Shown here piece after piece: positions 8,708-18,371 of a stretch of DNA of 64,000 bases. The translations under genes were made by a program, and so were the position numbers. Location of the stretch: contig URKY01000005.1 of assembly GCA_900548465.1 (NCBI GenBank), forward strand, positions 51,062 to 115,061, in the 5' to 3' direction. The notes beneath the pieces were generated by a model. It worked only from the letters and a program-made list of their open reading frames with translations. It was not told the origin of the DNA and did no database searches. This DNA comes from an uncultured Eubacterium sp. GTDB taxonomy: Bacteria > Bacillota > Clostridia > Lachnospirales > Lachnospiraceae. The stretch's first letter is position 1, and the number at the start of each line of letters is the position of its first letter.

Positions 8708-9271
8708 TTGCGAAATACATTAGAGTCGGAAGTAAATAAATATCTGAATCAATGCAAGGGCTTTATTAAAAAAGAAAAACTCACATGGAACGAAGGCGGG
8801 GAATTATATAGAGTGTATTTTGAGGATGAGGAAAAGTCATTATTTGCTACAAGTCTTGAAGAAAGCCAGTGGAATTTAAAAGAAAGATTCATTGAAATAT
8901 ACAATTTCTGCAGAAAAGAAAATCATGGTCTGGTGAAAACAAAAGATTTATTTATAAAAGATGATTATGATGAAAAGGTAAGTTATGTATTTATTATGTT
9001 GGAAAAAATAACTCCTATGATAAATCTGATTCTTGATGAGAAATATATCCCGATATATGAAAATAACAACACAAAAAAAATAAAACTTTTGCAGGACATT
9101 ATAAGTGCTCTGGAAAATGTGCATATAGTTGAGAAAGAGTTTGAATATATAAATATTTTCATTAACAATGAAGAAATCTGCGTTGATGAGAATGGAAATA
9201 CAAAAATTCAACTATTTGACATGATAAAAAACGAAATTGAAATTAATAATTATGGGGAAAGTGTAAATTAG
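8708..9271 (+). CDS. Hypothetical protein with faint protein-kinase-like C-terminal pattern
   Basis: A 187-residue soluble protein starting at TTG 8708 behind AGGAGAG. No family is recognised with confidence. Between about residues 120 and 180 the order LLQDIISALENVH, then FEYINIFIN, then DENGNTKIQLFDMIK resembles the kinase C-lobe series (helix E, catalytic loop, DFG strand). The HRD aspartate and a proper DFG are missing. If related, it would be a degenerate pseudokinase fragment. An extended -10-like TGGTATACT lies at 8671-8679. The gene stands alone before glmM, which has its own promoter. Confidence 0.6.
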   Translation: MRNTLESEVNKYLNQCKGFIKKEKLTWNEGGELYRVYFEDEEKSLFATSLEESQWNLKERFIEIYNFCRKENHGLVKTKDLFIKDDYDEKVSYVFIMLEKITPMINLILDEKYIPIYENNNTKKIKLLQDIISALENVHIVEKEFEYINIFINNEEICVDENGNTKIQLFDMIKNEIEINNYGESVN

Positions 9272-9278
9272 AAAAACA

Positions 9279-9307
9279 TTGTAAATATTCCGCTCCTATT
9301 ATATAAT
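9279..9307 (+). promoter_or_regulatory. Sigma-A promoter for glmM
   Basis: TTGTAA (9279-9284), a 17-bp spacer and TATAAT (9302-9307) lie about 50 bases before the glmM start. Confidence 0.8.
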
Positions 9308-9357
9308 TAATAGGTTAGAAAGAGTGAATATATTTCACTTATTTTGGAGGATAAAAA

Positions 9358-10701
9358 ATGGGAAAATATTTCGGAACAGATGGATTTAGAGGAGAGGCTA
9401 ATGTTGATTTGACAGCAATGCATGCATTCAAGGTAGGAAGATTTCTTGGATGGTATTATGGAAGATATCACAAGTGCTCAGTTGCCATTGGAAAAGATAC
9501 AAGAAGAAGCAGTTATATGTTTGAATATGCCCTTGCAGCAGGTTTGACATCAACCGGAGCGGACGCATACCTTCTTCACGTTACTACAACACCTAGTGTA
9601 TCATATGTAGTAAAAACAGAAGATTTTGACTGCGGAATTATGATATCGGCAAGCCACAATCCTTTCTATGATAACGGATTAAAATTAATAAACGGAAAAG
9701 GCGAAAAAATGGAACAATCTCTTATTGATGAGGTTGAAGCATACATAGATGCAGATTTCGATTCAATCCCTTATGTAACAGGAGAAAAAATCGGAAGAAC
9801 AGTGGATTACTTTGCAGGAAGAAACAGATACATGGGATATCTTATGACATTGGCAAAGAATTCATTTAAGAACATCAAGGTTGGTCTTGACTGCTCAAAC
9901 GGTAGTGCATGGCAGATTGCAAAGAGCGTTTTTGATGCTTTGGGAGCAAAGACATATGTAATTAATAACGAACCTGACGGAACAAACATTAACATGAACT
10001 GCGGTTCAACACATATTGAAGTGTTGCAGCAGTTTGTAAAGGAAAAACAGCTTGATATTGGTTTTGCCTATGACGGTGATGCAGACAGATGTTTGTGTGT
10101 TGACGAAAAGGGAAATGTTGTTGACGGAGATTTAATTCTTTATGTAGCAGGTGTTTACCTTAAGCAGAATGGAGAACTTGATAACAACACAGTTGTAACA
10201 ACAATTATGTCAAACCTTGGTTTATATAAGGCATTTGATGCAATTGGAATTAATTATGAGAAGACAGATGTTGGTGATAAATATGTTTACGAATGTATGA
10301 GAAACAATGACTATCGTTTAGGTGGAGAGCAGTCAGGTCATATTATTTTCAGTAAATATGCCACAACAGGCGACGGAATTCTTACATCAATTAAGTTAAT
10401 GGAAGTAATGCTTACTTCTAAGAAAAAAATGTCTGAATTAACAAGCCCTGTTACAATTTATCCTCAGTGTCTAAAGAATGTAAAAGTTGCCAGCAAACCT
10501 GAAGCCAGAGCAGATGAAGATGTACAGGCTATAGTTGCTAAGGTTGGCGAAGAACTTGGCAATGACGGACGTATTATTCTTAGAGAAAGCGGTACAGAGC
10601 CTGTAATAAGAGTAATGGTTGAGGCTAAGACAGACGCGCTTGCAGAAGAATGTGTTGACAGAGTAATTGCAGTAATTAAAGAAAAAGGTCACGCAGTATA
10701 A
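9358..10701 (+). CDS. glmM: Phosphoglucosamine mutase
   Basis: GlmM interconverts glucosamine-6-phosphate and glucosamine-1-phosphate, the step that feeds UDP-GlcNAc for peptidoglycan. The 447 residues have the N-terminal FGTDGFRG, the active phosphoserine loop ISASHNP with Ser99, the metal-binding DGDADR at 239-244, the sugar-binding GGEQSGH and the C-terminal phosphate-binding RESGTEPVIRVMVE. ATG at 9358 follows a strong TTGGAGG site. One base separates it from the VanZ-like gene, so the two are probably co-transcribed. Phosphomannomutase relatives differ in the specificity loop, and GlmM is the clear best fit. Confidence 0.95.
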   Translation: MGKYFGTDGFRGEANVDLTAMHAFKVGRFLGWYYGRYHKCSVAIGKDTRRSSYMFEYALAAGLTSTGADAYLLHVTTTPSVSYVVKTEDFDCGIMISASHNPFYDNGLKLINGKGEKMEQSLIDEVEAYIDADFDSIPYVTGEKIGRTVDYFAGRNRYMGYLMTLAKNSFKNIKVGLDCSNGSAWQIAKSVFDALGAKTYVINNEPDGTNINMNCGSTHIEVLQQFVKEKQLDIGFAYDGDADRCLCVDEKGNVVDGDLILYVAGVYLKQNGELDNNTVVTTIMSNLGLYKAFDAIGINYEKTDVGDKYVYECMRNNDYRLGGEQSGHIIFSKYATTGDGILTSIKLMEVMLTSKKKMSELTSPVTIYPQCLKNVKVASKPEARADEDVQAIVAKVGEELGNDGRIILRESGTEPVIRVMVEAKTDALAEECVDRVIAVIKEKGHAV

Positions 10702-10702
10702 A

Positions 10703-11221
10703 ATGAATAGAACGAATATACAACTATGGGCAGTAAGACTAGTTCTTATTGCTCTTATAGTTTTATGGATGAGTACGATATTTGGATTTTCCGCTGAAAC
10801 AGGAGTGGAATCCCAGTCATTAAGTGACAAAATAACAATCAGAGTTGTAAATATAATTAAGCCTGATTATAAAAACTTAAGTGCTGCAGAACAGAATGAG
10901 TTTTTCGGTTCAGTAAGTTTTGTGGTAAGAAAGACAGGACATTTTGGAGAATATGCAATCTTAGGTGTTCTTATAATGACACTTTTAGTTAGTTTCAAAA
11001 ATGTAATCAGAGTAGGAAAAGGAGCCCTTGCCACAGTTATTACAACACTGGTAGGAATGCTGTATGCAACAGGTGATGAATTCCATCAGGGATTTGTAGA
11101 TGGAAGAAGCCCGAAACTTTTTGATGTGGGAATTGATACTGTAGGAGCATTTACAGGAACTGTTTTTATTTTAATAATATATTTACTTGTTAGGAGGAGA
11201 CATGAGCGGTTGGAGAGATAA
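10703..11221 (+). CDS. VanZ family membrane protein
   Basis: A 172-residue integral membrane protein with about four helices (near residues 8-27, 78-96, 106-124 and 144-166). The VanZ family signature is present: FSAETGVESQSLS after the first helix, GHFGEYAILG, and DEFHQGFVDGRSPKLFDVGIDTVGA. VanZ gives low-level teicoplanin resistance in one known case, but most family members have unknown roles at the envelope. It lies between glmM and hisC and overlaps the hisC start by 20 bases. Confidence 0.88.
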   Translation: MNRTNIQLWAVRLVLIALIVLWMSTIFGFSAETGVESQSLSDKITIRVVNIIKPDYKNLSAAEQNEFFGSVSFVVRKTGHFGEYAILGVLIMTLLVSFKNVIRVGKGALATVITTLVGMLYATGDEFHQGFVDGRSPKLFDVGIDTVGAFTGTVFILIIYLLVRRRHERLER

Positions 11222-12266
11222 TATAAGAGAGGTAACTCCCTATACACCGGGAGAACAGCCTAAAATATCAGATGTAATCAAATTAAACACTAATGAATGT
11301 CCTTACGGACCATCACCAAAGGTAAAAAAAGTCCTTGATGAAATGAACTATAAGAGATTTAGATTATACCCTGATCCGGATGCATCTAAATTAGTGGAGG
11401 CAATTGCTAAATACCACGGAGTATCTAAGGAAAAGGTCTTTGTTGGGGTTGGTTCAGATGATGTGCTTGGAATGGCATTTCTTACATGTTTTAATTCTGA
11501 TAAGGGAATTTTATTCCCTGACATAACTTATTCTTTCTATGATGTATGGGCAGATTTGTTTAAAATACCTTACAAAACAATACCTCTTGATGTGGATTTT
11601 AGAATAAAAAAAGAAGATTATTTTAAGGAAAACGGTGGAATAGTATTTCCAAATCCAAATGCACCTACAGCCGTGGAAATGCCACTTTCTGATGTGGAGG
11701 ATATTATTGCAAAAAATCCTAATGTAGTTGTAATTGTGGATGAGGCTTATGTTGATTTTGGCGGAACAAGTGCATTAAAGCTTATTGATAAGTATGACAA
11801 TCTTTTAGTTGTAAGAACTTATTCAAAATCAAGAGCTATGGCAGGCATGAGAATAGGTTACGCCATTGGCAATGAAGAATTAATTGCAAAGCTAAAGGCT
11901 GTCAAATTCTCATACAATTCATACACTATGAATATGCCAAGCATTGAAGCCGGAGTGGCAGCAATTGAAGATGATGATTATTTTAGTGAAATAGTTGGAA
12001 AAATAATAACTACAAGAGAAAAAGCAAAAGAAGAATTAAAGAAACTTGGATTTTCATGTACTGATACAAAGGCAAACTTTTTGTTTGCAAGCCATAAAGA
12101 AATTCAGGCATCAGTTATATTTGAGGAATTGAAGAAGAGAAAAATATTTGTAAGATATTTTAACAAACCACGAATTGATAATTATCTTAGAATTACAGTG
12201 GGAACAGATGAAGAAATGAAAAAACTGTATGAGGCATTAGAAGATATAGTTAATACATGCAAATAA
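11202..12266 (+). CDS. hisC: Histidinol-phosphate aminotransferase (class I/II PLP enzyme)
   Basis: A 354-residue fold-type I aminotransferase. The HisC-like N-terminus SGWRDNIREVTPYTPGE and LNTNECPYGPSP are followed by Asp180 in DEAYVDF and PLP Lys209 in RTYSKSRAMAGMRIGYA. HisC converts imidazole acetol phosphate to histidinol phosphate with glutamate. ATG 11202 is chosen because TAGGAGGAG lies just before it, although the frame is open further up. It is the only histidine gene here, so a related aminotransferase role cannot be excluded. Confidence 0.83.
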   Translation: MSGWRDNIREVTPYTPGEQPKISDVIKLNTNECPYGPSPKVKKVLDEMNYKRFRLYPDPDASKLVEAIAKYHGVSKEKVFVGVGSDDVLGMAFLTCFNSDKGILFPDITYSFYDVWADLFKIPYKTIPLDVDFRIKKEDYFKENGGIVFPNPNAPTAVEMPLSDVEDIIAKNPNVVVIVDEAYVDFGGTSALKLIDKYDNLLVVRTYSKSRAMAGMRIGYAIGNEELIAKLKAVKFSYNSYTMNMPSIEAGVAAIEDDDYFSEIVGKIITTREKAKEELKKLGFSCTDTKANFLFASHKEIQASVIFEELKKRKIFVRYFNKPRIDNYLRITVGTDEEMKKLYEALEDIVNTCK

Positions 12267-12296
12267 AATTATTTGCATTGTTTAGGAGAAAATCAG

Positions 12297-12869
12297 ATGG
12301 GTTTAATTGATATATTGTTAATAGGTGTCGGTTTGTCAATGGATGCTTTCGCCGTGTCTATTTGTAGAGGTCTGAAAATGAAGGTGATTGATTTAAAGCA
12401 GTGCTTTATTATAGCGGGATTTTTCGGAGTTTTTCAGCTGATTATGCCATTAATAGGATATGCCTTAAGCGTAAGTTTTGTTGATTATATTAATGCTTAC
12501 AGCCATTGGGTTGCATTTGTGCTTTTGGCAATTATCGGGGCAAATATGATTAGGGAATCCGTAGGTGATGAGGAAGAAACAGAAGATGAAAAAACTCCTC
12601 TTGGTATAAAAGAATTATTTGGACTTGCCATTGCAACAAGTATAGATGCCTTAGCAGTCGGAGTGACTTTCGGTACTATGGGCGATAAGATTCAGCTGTC
12701 AATCTGGTTGTCCGTAATTCTCATAGGAATGACAACTTTTATTATCTCTGTTGGAGGCGTATTTATCGGAAATATTTTCGGTGCAAAATACAAAGCAAAA
12801 GCAGAAATTGCAGGTGGAATTATACTTATTCTTATAGGTATAAAAGTAGTTATTGAACATTATTTATAG
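12297..12869 (+). CDS. mntP: Manganese efflux pump MntP
   Basis: A 190-residue membrane protein of the MntP (YebN, DUF204) family, which exports Mn2+ and protects against excess. It has six hydrophobic helices arranged as two similar halves, each with an acidic motif in a helix: GLSMDAFAVSICRG (about 12-25) and ATSIDALAVGVTFG. The start is ATG 12297 behind AGGAGA, not the earlier ATG at 12273. It follows hisC by 30 bases. No yybP-ykoY manganese riboswitch is seen upstream, though many mntP genes have one. Confidence 0.9.
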   Translation: MGLIDILLIGVGLSMDAFAVSICRGLKMKVIDLKQCFIIAGFFGVFQLIMPLIGYALSVSFVDYINAYSHWVAFVLLAIIGANMIRESVGDEEETEDEKTPLGIKELFGLAIATSIDALAVGVTFGTMGDKIQLSIWLSVILIGMTTFIISVGGVFIGNIFGAKYKAKAEIAGGIILILIGIKVVIEHYL

Positions 12870-12979
12870 GGATTTAACACTCCATAATTACATAACAGAA
12901 ATATAACAAATTGTTAATACATTAATTAAAAAAAGATAAAAAATGATTTGTAACATATTCAGTAATAGGAGGTGATTCT

Positions 12980-15556
12980 ATGAACATAAGTAAATTTACA
13001 CAGAAATCAATAGAGGCTATTCAGAATACAGAAAAGATAGCCATGGAATATGGCAATCAGGAAATTGATCAGGAGCATTTATTATATGCATTGCTTACTT
13101 TGGATGACAGTCTGATAGTTAAGCTCATCGAAAAGATGGAGATTCAGCCTGAACATTTTAGAAATAGAGTAGAGCAGGGTATTGCAAAGAAAACAAAAGT
13201 GCAGGGCGGAAATATGTATATGAGTCAGGCACTTAATAATGTTTTGATAAATGCAGAAGATGAGGCAAAAAAGATGGGAGATGAGTATGTTTCCGTAGAA
13301 CATATTTTCCTTTGCCTGATTGCAAAACCAAACAATGAAATAAGAGAAATATTTAGAGAATACGGTATTACAAGAGAAAGATTTCTTGGAGTGCTGGAAC
13401 AGGTTCGTGGAAATGTTAAGGTTACATCAGATAACCCGGAGGGAACCTACGATGCATTGTCTAAATATGGACAGGATTTAGTTGAAAGGGCAAGAAGCCA
13501 GAAGTTAGATCCTGTAATCGGACGAGATACTGAAATAAGAAATGTTATCCGTATTTTGTCAAGAAAGACAAAAAATAATCCGGTACTTATTGGTGAACCC
13601 GGTGTTGGTAAAACAGCAGCCGTTGAAGGCTTAGCACAGCGTATTGTAAAGGGAGACGTTCCTGAAGGACTGAAAGATAAGAAAATCTTTTCACTGGATT
13701 TAGGATCTCTTGTAGCAGGCGCAAAATACCGTGGTGAGTTTGAGGAAAGATTAAAGGCAGTTCTTGAAGATGTAAAAAACAGCAATGGTGAAATCATTCT
13801 GTTTATTGACGAACTTCACACAATTGTAGGCGCAGGAAAGTCTGACGGTGCAATGGATGCCGGAAATATGTTAAAACCTATGCTTGCCCGTGGTGAACTT
13901 CATTGTATCGGTGCCACAACATTGGACGAATACAGACAGTACATTGAAAAGGATAAGGCCTTAGAGAGACGTTTCCAGCCGGTAATGGTAAATGAACCTA
14001 CCGTAGAGGATACAATATCAATACTTCGTGGTTTGAAGGAAAGATATGAGGTCTTCCATGGAGTTAAAATTCAGGATGGCGCGTTGGTAAGTGCGGCTGT
14101 ATTATCTGACAGATATATTACAGACAGATATCTTCCTGACAAGGCAATTGACTTAGTCGATGAGGCTTGTGCCCTGATTAAGACTGAAATGGATTCAATG
14201 CCTACTGAAGTGGATGAGTTAAGAAGAAAAGTAATGCAGTTGGAAATTGAAGAGGCTGCTCTTAAGAAAGAAAGTGACAATTTAAGTAAGGACAGACTTG
14301 CAGAACTTCAGAAAGAACTGGCAGAACTTAGAGATGAGTATAACAACAAGAAAGCTCAGTGGGAGAACGAAAAGAATTCCGTAAATAAATTACAGGAATT
14401 GCGTGAAAAAGTTGAGCAGGTAAAGAAGGATATAGAAAAAGCCCAGAACGAGTATAATCTTGATAAGGCAGCTCAGCTTCAGTATGGTACTTTACCTGAT
14501 TTACAAAAACAGTTAGAAGCAGAAGAAGCAAGAGTTGGCTCTAAAGATTTATCTCTGGTTAGGGAAAGTGTAACAGATGATGAAATTGCAAGAATTATTT
14601 CCCGTTGGACAGGAATTCCTGTAGCTAAGTTAACTGAAACTGAGAGAAACAAAACATTACATTTGGATGAACAGTTACACAAGAGAGTTATCGGACAGGA
14701 TGAAGCCGTAACAAAGATTACGGAAGCAATTATCCGTTCGAAAGCAGGAATTAAAGATCCGGGAAGACCTATTGGTTCATTCCTGTTCCTTGGACCTACA
14801 GGTGTAGGTAAAACAGAGCTAGCCAAAGCTTTGGCAGAAAACTTATTTGATGATGAAAGTAACATTGTAAGAATTGATATGAGCGAGTACATGGAAAAAT
14901 ACAGCGTGTCAAGACTTATAGGAGCGCCTCCGGGATATGTTGGATACGACGAAGGTGGACAGTTGACGGAAGCAGTTCGTAGAAAACCATATTCAGTTGT
15001 TCTTTTCGATGAAGTAGAAAAGGCACACCCTGACGTATTTAATGTACTGTTGCAGGTATTGGATGATGGACGAATTACTGATTCTCAGGGCAGAACTGTA
15101 GACTTTAAGAATACAATTCTTATTATGACATCTAATATTGGTTCAAGTTTCCTTCTTGATGGAATCGATGAAAATGGTGACATTAAGGAAGAAAATCAGA
15201 ACATGGTAATGAATGAACTTCGTGGTCATTTCAGACCGGAATTTTTGAACCGTCTTGATGAGATTGTAATGTTTAAACCATTAACCCGTGAAAACATTGG
15301 CGGCATAGTAGACTTGATAATCAACAATCTTAACAAGAGACTTGCTGACAGAGAGTTGAAGATTGAGTTGACAGACGCAGCTAAGAAGTACGTTGCCGAT
15401 AATGGCTATGATCCTGTATACGGTGCAAGACCTCTTAAGAGATATCTGCAGAAGAATGTAGAAACACTTGCAGCAAAGGTTATTCTTGAAGGCAAGGTTA
15501 ACATAGGCGACACCATTACTTTTGATGTTGTGGATAATCAGTTAGTAGTAAAGTAG
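12980..15556 (+). CDS. clpB: ATP-dependent chaperone ClpB
   Basis: ClpB is the hexameric disaggregase that pulls polypeptides out of aggregates together with DnaK. The 858 residues contain the N-terminal Clp repeat domain (1-145), the first AAA+ module with GEPGVGKT at 205-212, a coiled-coil middle domain (about 405-530, rich in E, K, L and Q), and the second module with GPTGVGKT at 605-612. The C-terminal domain ends in the usual [13 protein letters not shown] 12980 follows a strong AGGAGGTGA. No CIRCE element is seen upstream; a weak TTGTTA/GATAAA pair sits near 12911-12940. A terminator follows. Confidence 0.97.
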   Translation: MNISKFTQKSIEAIQNTEKIAMEYGNQEIDQEHLLYALLTLDDSLIVKLIEKMEIQPEHFRNRVEQGIAKKTKVQGGNMYMSQALNNVLINAEDEAKKMGDEYVSVEHIFLCLIAKPNNEIREIFREYGITRERFLGVLEQVRGNVKVTSDNPEGTYDALSKYGQDLVERARSQKLDPVIGRDTEIRNVIRILSRKTKNNPVLIGEPGVGKTAAVEGLAQRIVKGDVPEGLKDKKIFSLDLGSLVAGAKYRGEFEERLKAVLEDVKNSNGEIILFIDELHTIVGAGKSDGAMDAGNMLKPMLARGELHCIGATTLDEYRQYIEKDKALERRFQPVMVNEPTVEDTISILRGLKERYEVFHGVKIQDGALVSAAVLSDRYITDRYLPDKAIDLVDEACALIKTEMDSMPTEVDELRRKVMQLEIEEAALKKESDNLSKDRLAELQKELAELRDEYNNKKAQWENEKNSVNKLQELREKVEQVKKDIEKAQNEYNLDKAAQLQYGTLPDLQKQLEAEEARVGSKDLSLVRESVTDDEIARIISRWTGIPVAKLTETERNKTLHLDEQLHKRVIGQDEAVTKITEAIIRSKAGIKDPGRPIGSFLFLGPTGVGKTELAKALAENLFDDESNIVRIDMSEYMEKYSVSRLIGAPPGYVGYDEGGQLTEAVRRKPYSVVLFDEVEKAHPDVFNVLLQVLDDGRITDSQGRTVDFKNTILIMTSNIGSSFLLDGIDENGDIKEENQNMVMNELRGHFRPEFLNRLDEIVMFKPLTRENIGGIVDLIINNLNKRLADRELKIELTDAAKKYVADNGYDPVYGARPLKRYLQKNVETLAAKVILEGKVNIGDTITFDVVDNQLVVK

Positions 15557-15584
15557 TGATAGAATTATATTGAATTGAAATATT

Positions 15585-15626
15585 GAGTCCCATTCGCAGG
15601 CATAGCCTGTGAGTGGGGCTCTTTTT
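15585..15626 (+). terminator. Intrinsic terminator after clpB
   Basis: A 17-bp near-perfect stem (15585-15601 with 15605-15621) has a three-base loop and is followed by TTTTT. Confidence 0.88.
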
Positions 15627-15713
15627 CTGTGGGGAAATAGCAGAGTTTATGGTGAAAAGCAATAAAAATTAGAAAATCTCTCATTAATGTTGAAAAAAAG
15701 TTTAATATTATTA

Positions 15714-15742
15714 TTGACATATAAAATATCCGAAAATATAAT
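15714..15742 (+). promoter_or_regulatory. Consensus sigma-A promoter of the metal-efflux operon
   Basis: TTGACA (15714-15719), a 17-bp spacer and TATAAT (15737-15742) match the consensus at every position. Confidence 0.92.
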
Positions 15743-15743
15743 A

Positions 15744-15769
15744 AACATATGAACAATGGTTCATATGTT
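15744..15769 (+). promoter_or_regulatory. ArsR/SmtB-type operator
   Basis: A perfect inverted repeat, AACATATGAAC (15744-15754) and GTTCATATGTT (15759-15769), flanks AATG. The TGAAC..GTTCA core matches operators of CadC/SmtB-type repressors. It covers the expected transcription start, so binding would block initiation. Confidence 0.88.
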
Positions 15770-15791
15770 AAAAATAACAGGAGGAAATCTT

Positions 15792-16148
15792 ATGAGTGAA
15801 AAAGCACAGGTTTGTGAAGAAAAGCACAATCATGATGACGTTATTGAAAAAACTAATTTAGAAATGCCAGATGAAGGAACTCTTTGTGATTTGGCAGAGT
15901 TCTTTAAAGTCTTTGCAGATTCAACAAGAATTAAAATATTGTATGCACTGGCGAATAATGAATTATGTGTATGTGATATTTGGCAGAGTCTTGGACTTAC
16001 CCAGTCAGCGGTTTCACACCAGTTGAGAATTTTAAAACAAATGAGATTGGTTAAATACAGAAAAGAGGGAAAGACAATTTATTATTCTTTGGATGACGAT
16101 CACATTCAGTCAATTCTGAATGGTGGTCTGGAACACGTAATGGAATAA
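15792..16148 (+). CDS. ArsR/SmtB family metal-responsive repressor (CadC-like)
   Basis: A 118-residue winged-helix repressor. The helix-3 metal motif ELCVCD (Cys59, Cys61, Asp62) and a further Cys8 near the N-terminus followed by HNH match the CadC-type site that senses Cd, Pb or Zn. The recognition helix is in LTQSAVSHQLRILKQMRLV, followed by the wing KEGKTIYYSL. ATG 15792 is chosen because AGGAGG stands at 15779-15784; an earlier in-frame ATG lies inside the operator. It most likely represses its own operon, which includes the ATPase 24 bases downstream. Confidence 0.92.
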   Translation: MSEKAQVCEEKHNHDDVIEKTNLEMPDEGTLCDLAEFFKVFADSTRIKILYALANNELCVCDIWQSLGLTQSAVSHQLRILKQMRLVKYRKEGKTIYYSLDDDHIQSILNGGLEHVME

Positions 16149-16172
16149 GATAATTATAGAAAGGAAGAGATA

Positions 16173-18314
16173 ATGAATTTATTAGACAAAATCAAAATGA
16201 AAAAATTTGAACATAATGATGGTGCCGGAAGTTCAAGTCATCATGAACATCATCATGATCATTCATGTTGTGACCACGATCACGACCATCACCATGACCA
16301 CGACCACCATCACGAACACGGAGATTCATGCTGCGGTCATGACCATGGACATTCACACAGCCACGGACATGGTTGCGGATGCTGTGAGGATGAACCGGAA
16401 ATTGATTTGAGAAAAACAATTGCGGGAGTTGCAGTTTTTATTGTGGCATTTATAGCTTTCCATATTCCGGGACTGTTTAAATCAGTTAACGAGACTACAT
16501 TGGATACAATAGAATTAGTTGTATTCCTGTTGATTTATCTTGTGACAGCAAAAGATATTGTAGTAAATGCAATAAAGAATTTATTTAAGGGAAAAGCTTT
16601 AGATGAACAGTTCTTAATGACTATTGCAAGTTTAGGTGCATTCTTTGTTGGAGAATATCCGGAAGCATGTGCAGTTATGCTTTTCTACATGGTAGGGGAA
16701 TTGTTCCAGGATTATGCAGTAGATAAATCAAGAGATTCAATTACGGAATTAATGGACATAAGACCTGATTATGCTAACTTATTAAAGAAAGACGGAAGTC
16801 TGGAAAAAGTTGATCCTAACAAAGTAAAAGTTGGAGATATTATTGTAGTAAAGCCCGGTGAGAAGGTTCCTCTTGACGGAATTATAACAGAAGGTGCAGG
16901 TAGCGTTGATACATCTTCACTTACAGGTGAAAGTTTACCAAGAGAAGTTACAATAAATGAACAGATAATAAGTGGTTCAATTAGTGTAAATGGAGTTTTG
17001 ACAATTAAAGTTACAAAAGCATTTGGTGAATCAACAGTTTCAAAAATACTTGAGCTTGTTGAAAATGCCAGTGGAAAGAAGGCAAAGACAGAAAGATTTA
17101 TTACAAGATTTGCAAAGATTTACACGCCAATTGTAGTAGGTTGTGCTGTGGCATTAGCTGTTCTTCCACCAATTATCAGCAGCATAGCATTAGGTGCTGA
17201 CATTACTGATTTTGCAGGAACATGGAACGATTGGATTTATCGAGCACTTACATTCCTTGTAATCTCATGTCCATGTGCACTTGTAATTTCAGTACCTCTT
17301 AGTTTCTTTGCAGGTATAGGTGCAGCAGGAACAAAGGGTGTTTTAGTAAAGGGAAGCAACTATCTTGAATTAATGGCAGGATGCGATACAGTTGTATTTG
17401 ATAAAACAGGAACACTTACAAAGGGAATATTCAAAGTAAGCAAAATTAACGCAAAGGTTGACAATATAGAATTTTTAAAGACAGCTACAGTTGCAGAAAT
17501 TTATTCAAATCATCCGATTGCTAAATCAATAAAGGATGAACTTAAAATTCTTGATATGAAGTCATACCTTGATATTGAAAAACGTCAGAATGAAATTAAG
17601 ATTCAGGAAATACACGGAAAAGGTATAAAGGCAGAATTTGATGGCAGTGAAATTCTTGCAGGTAATGAAAAACTCATGCAGGAATTTAGCATTAACTATG
17701 AAAAGGCAGAAGGTGCTGCAACAGTAATTTATGTTGCAATAGACGGAAATTATATTGGATATGCTCTTATTGAAGACCAGATAAAAGAGACTTCAAAAGA
17801 CACAATTAAAGAGTTAAAGAAACTGGGCGTAAAGAGAACTGTTATGCTTACAGGGGATAGAAAAGAAATTGCAGATAAGATAGCAAAAGAACTGGCACTG
17901 GATGATGTATACTCAGAATTGCTTCCGGCAGACAAAGTAGACCATGTAGAACAGCTTTTGAAGGACAGCAACACTCTAGCCTTTGTAGGTGATGGTGTAA
18001 ATGACGCTCCGGTACTTGCAAGAGCAGACGTTGGTATTGCCATGGGTGCCATGGGAAGTGATGCGGCAATTGAAGCAGCGGACATTGTACTTATGGACGA
18101 TAACCCTAAGGGAATTTCAAAGGCAATTAAGCTGGCAAGACATACAATAAAAATTGCAAAAGAAAATATTGTTTTTGCATTGGCAGTTAAAATTGCAGTT
18201 TTAATACTTGCAGCAATTGGTATTGCCACAATGTGGGCAGCAGTTTTTGCAGATGTTGGTGTATGTGTAATAGCCATTTTAAATGCAATGAGATGCTCAA
18301 CCAGCAAAGAATAA
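16173..18314 (+). CDS. P1B-type heavy-metal-exporting ATPase (Zn/Cd type)
   Basis: A 713-residue metal pump that expels divalent cations using ATP. The usual N-terminal HMA ferredoxin-like domain is replaced by a His/Cys-rich tail (about residues 16-70, many HxH and HDH steps and CC pairs). The membrane metal site is CPC at 366-368, and the phosphorylated aspartate is Asp410 in DKTGTLTKG. TGES in LTGESLPRE and GDGVNDAPVLARADVGIAMG are present. Together with the CadC-like repressor, zinc or cadmium is the likely substrate; cobalt and lead remain possible. Confidence 0.92.
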   Translation: MNLLDKIKMKKFEHNDGAGSSSHHEHHHDHSCCDHDHDHHHDHDHHHEHGDSCCGHDHGHSHSHGHGCGCCEDEPEIDLRKTIAGVAVFIVAFIAFHIPGLFKSVNETTLDTIELVVFLLIYLVTAKDIVVNAIKNLFKGKALDEQFLMTIASLGAFFVGEYPEACAVMLFYMVGELFQDYAVDKSRDSITELMDIRPDYANLLKKDGSLEKVDPNKVKVGDIIVVKPGEKVPLDGIITEGAGSVDTSSLTGESLPREVTINEQIISGSISVNGVLTIKVTKAFGESTVSKILELVENASGKKAKTERFITRFAKIYTPIVVGCAVALAVLPPIISSIALGADITDFAGTWNDWIYRALTFLVISCPCALVISVPLSFFAGIGAAGTKGVLVKGSNYLELMAGCDTVVFDKTGTLTKGIFKVSKINAKVDNIEFLKTATVAEIYSNHPIAKSIKDELKILDMKSYLDIEKRQNEIKIQEIHGKGIKAEFDGSEILAGNEKLMQEFSINYEKAEGAATVIYVAIDGNYIGYALIEDQIKETSKDTIKELKKLGVKRTVMLTGDRKEIADKIAKELALDDVYSELLPADKVDHVEQLLKDSNTLAFVGDGVNDAPVLARADVGIAMGAMGSDAAIEAADIVLMDDNPKGISKAIKLARHTIKIAKENIVFALAVKIAVLILAAIGIATMWAAVFADVGVCVIAILNAMRCSTSKE

Positions 18315-18371
18315 ACTGAAAAACTTATGTATATAGGATTTGGTCCGGGCATAAAATAGATAATAAAATGC

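Noticed and set aside
12267..12296. Manganese (yybP-ykoY) riboswitch before mntP
   Set aside because: Only 30 bases separate hisC from mntP, too short for the element, and no matching motif is seen.
12870..12979. CIRCE or CtsR site before clpB
   Set aside because: No TTAGCACTC inverted repeat and no GGTCAAA repeats were found in the interval.
16192..16419. Frames on both strands inside the His-rich start of the metal ATPase
   Set aside because: They are by-products of the repetitive His codons, have no ribosome sites and overlap a well-supported gene.
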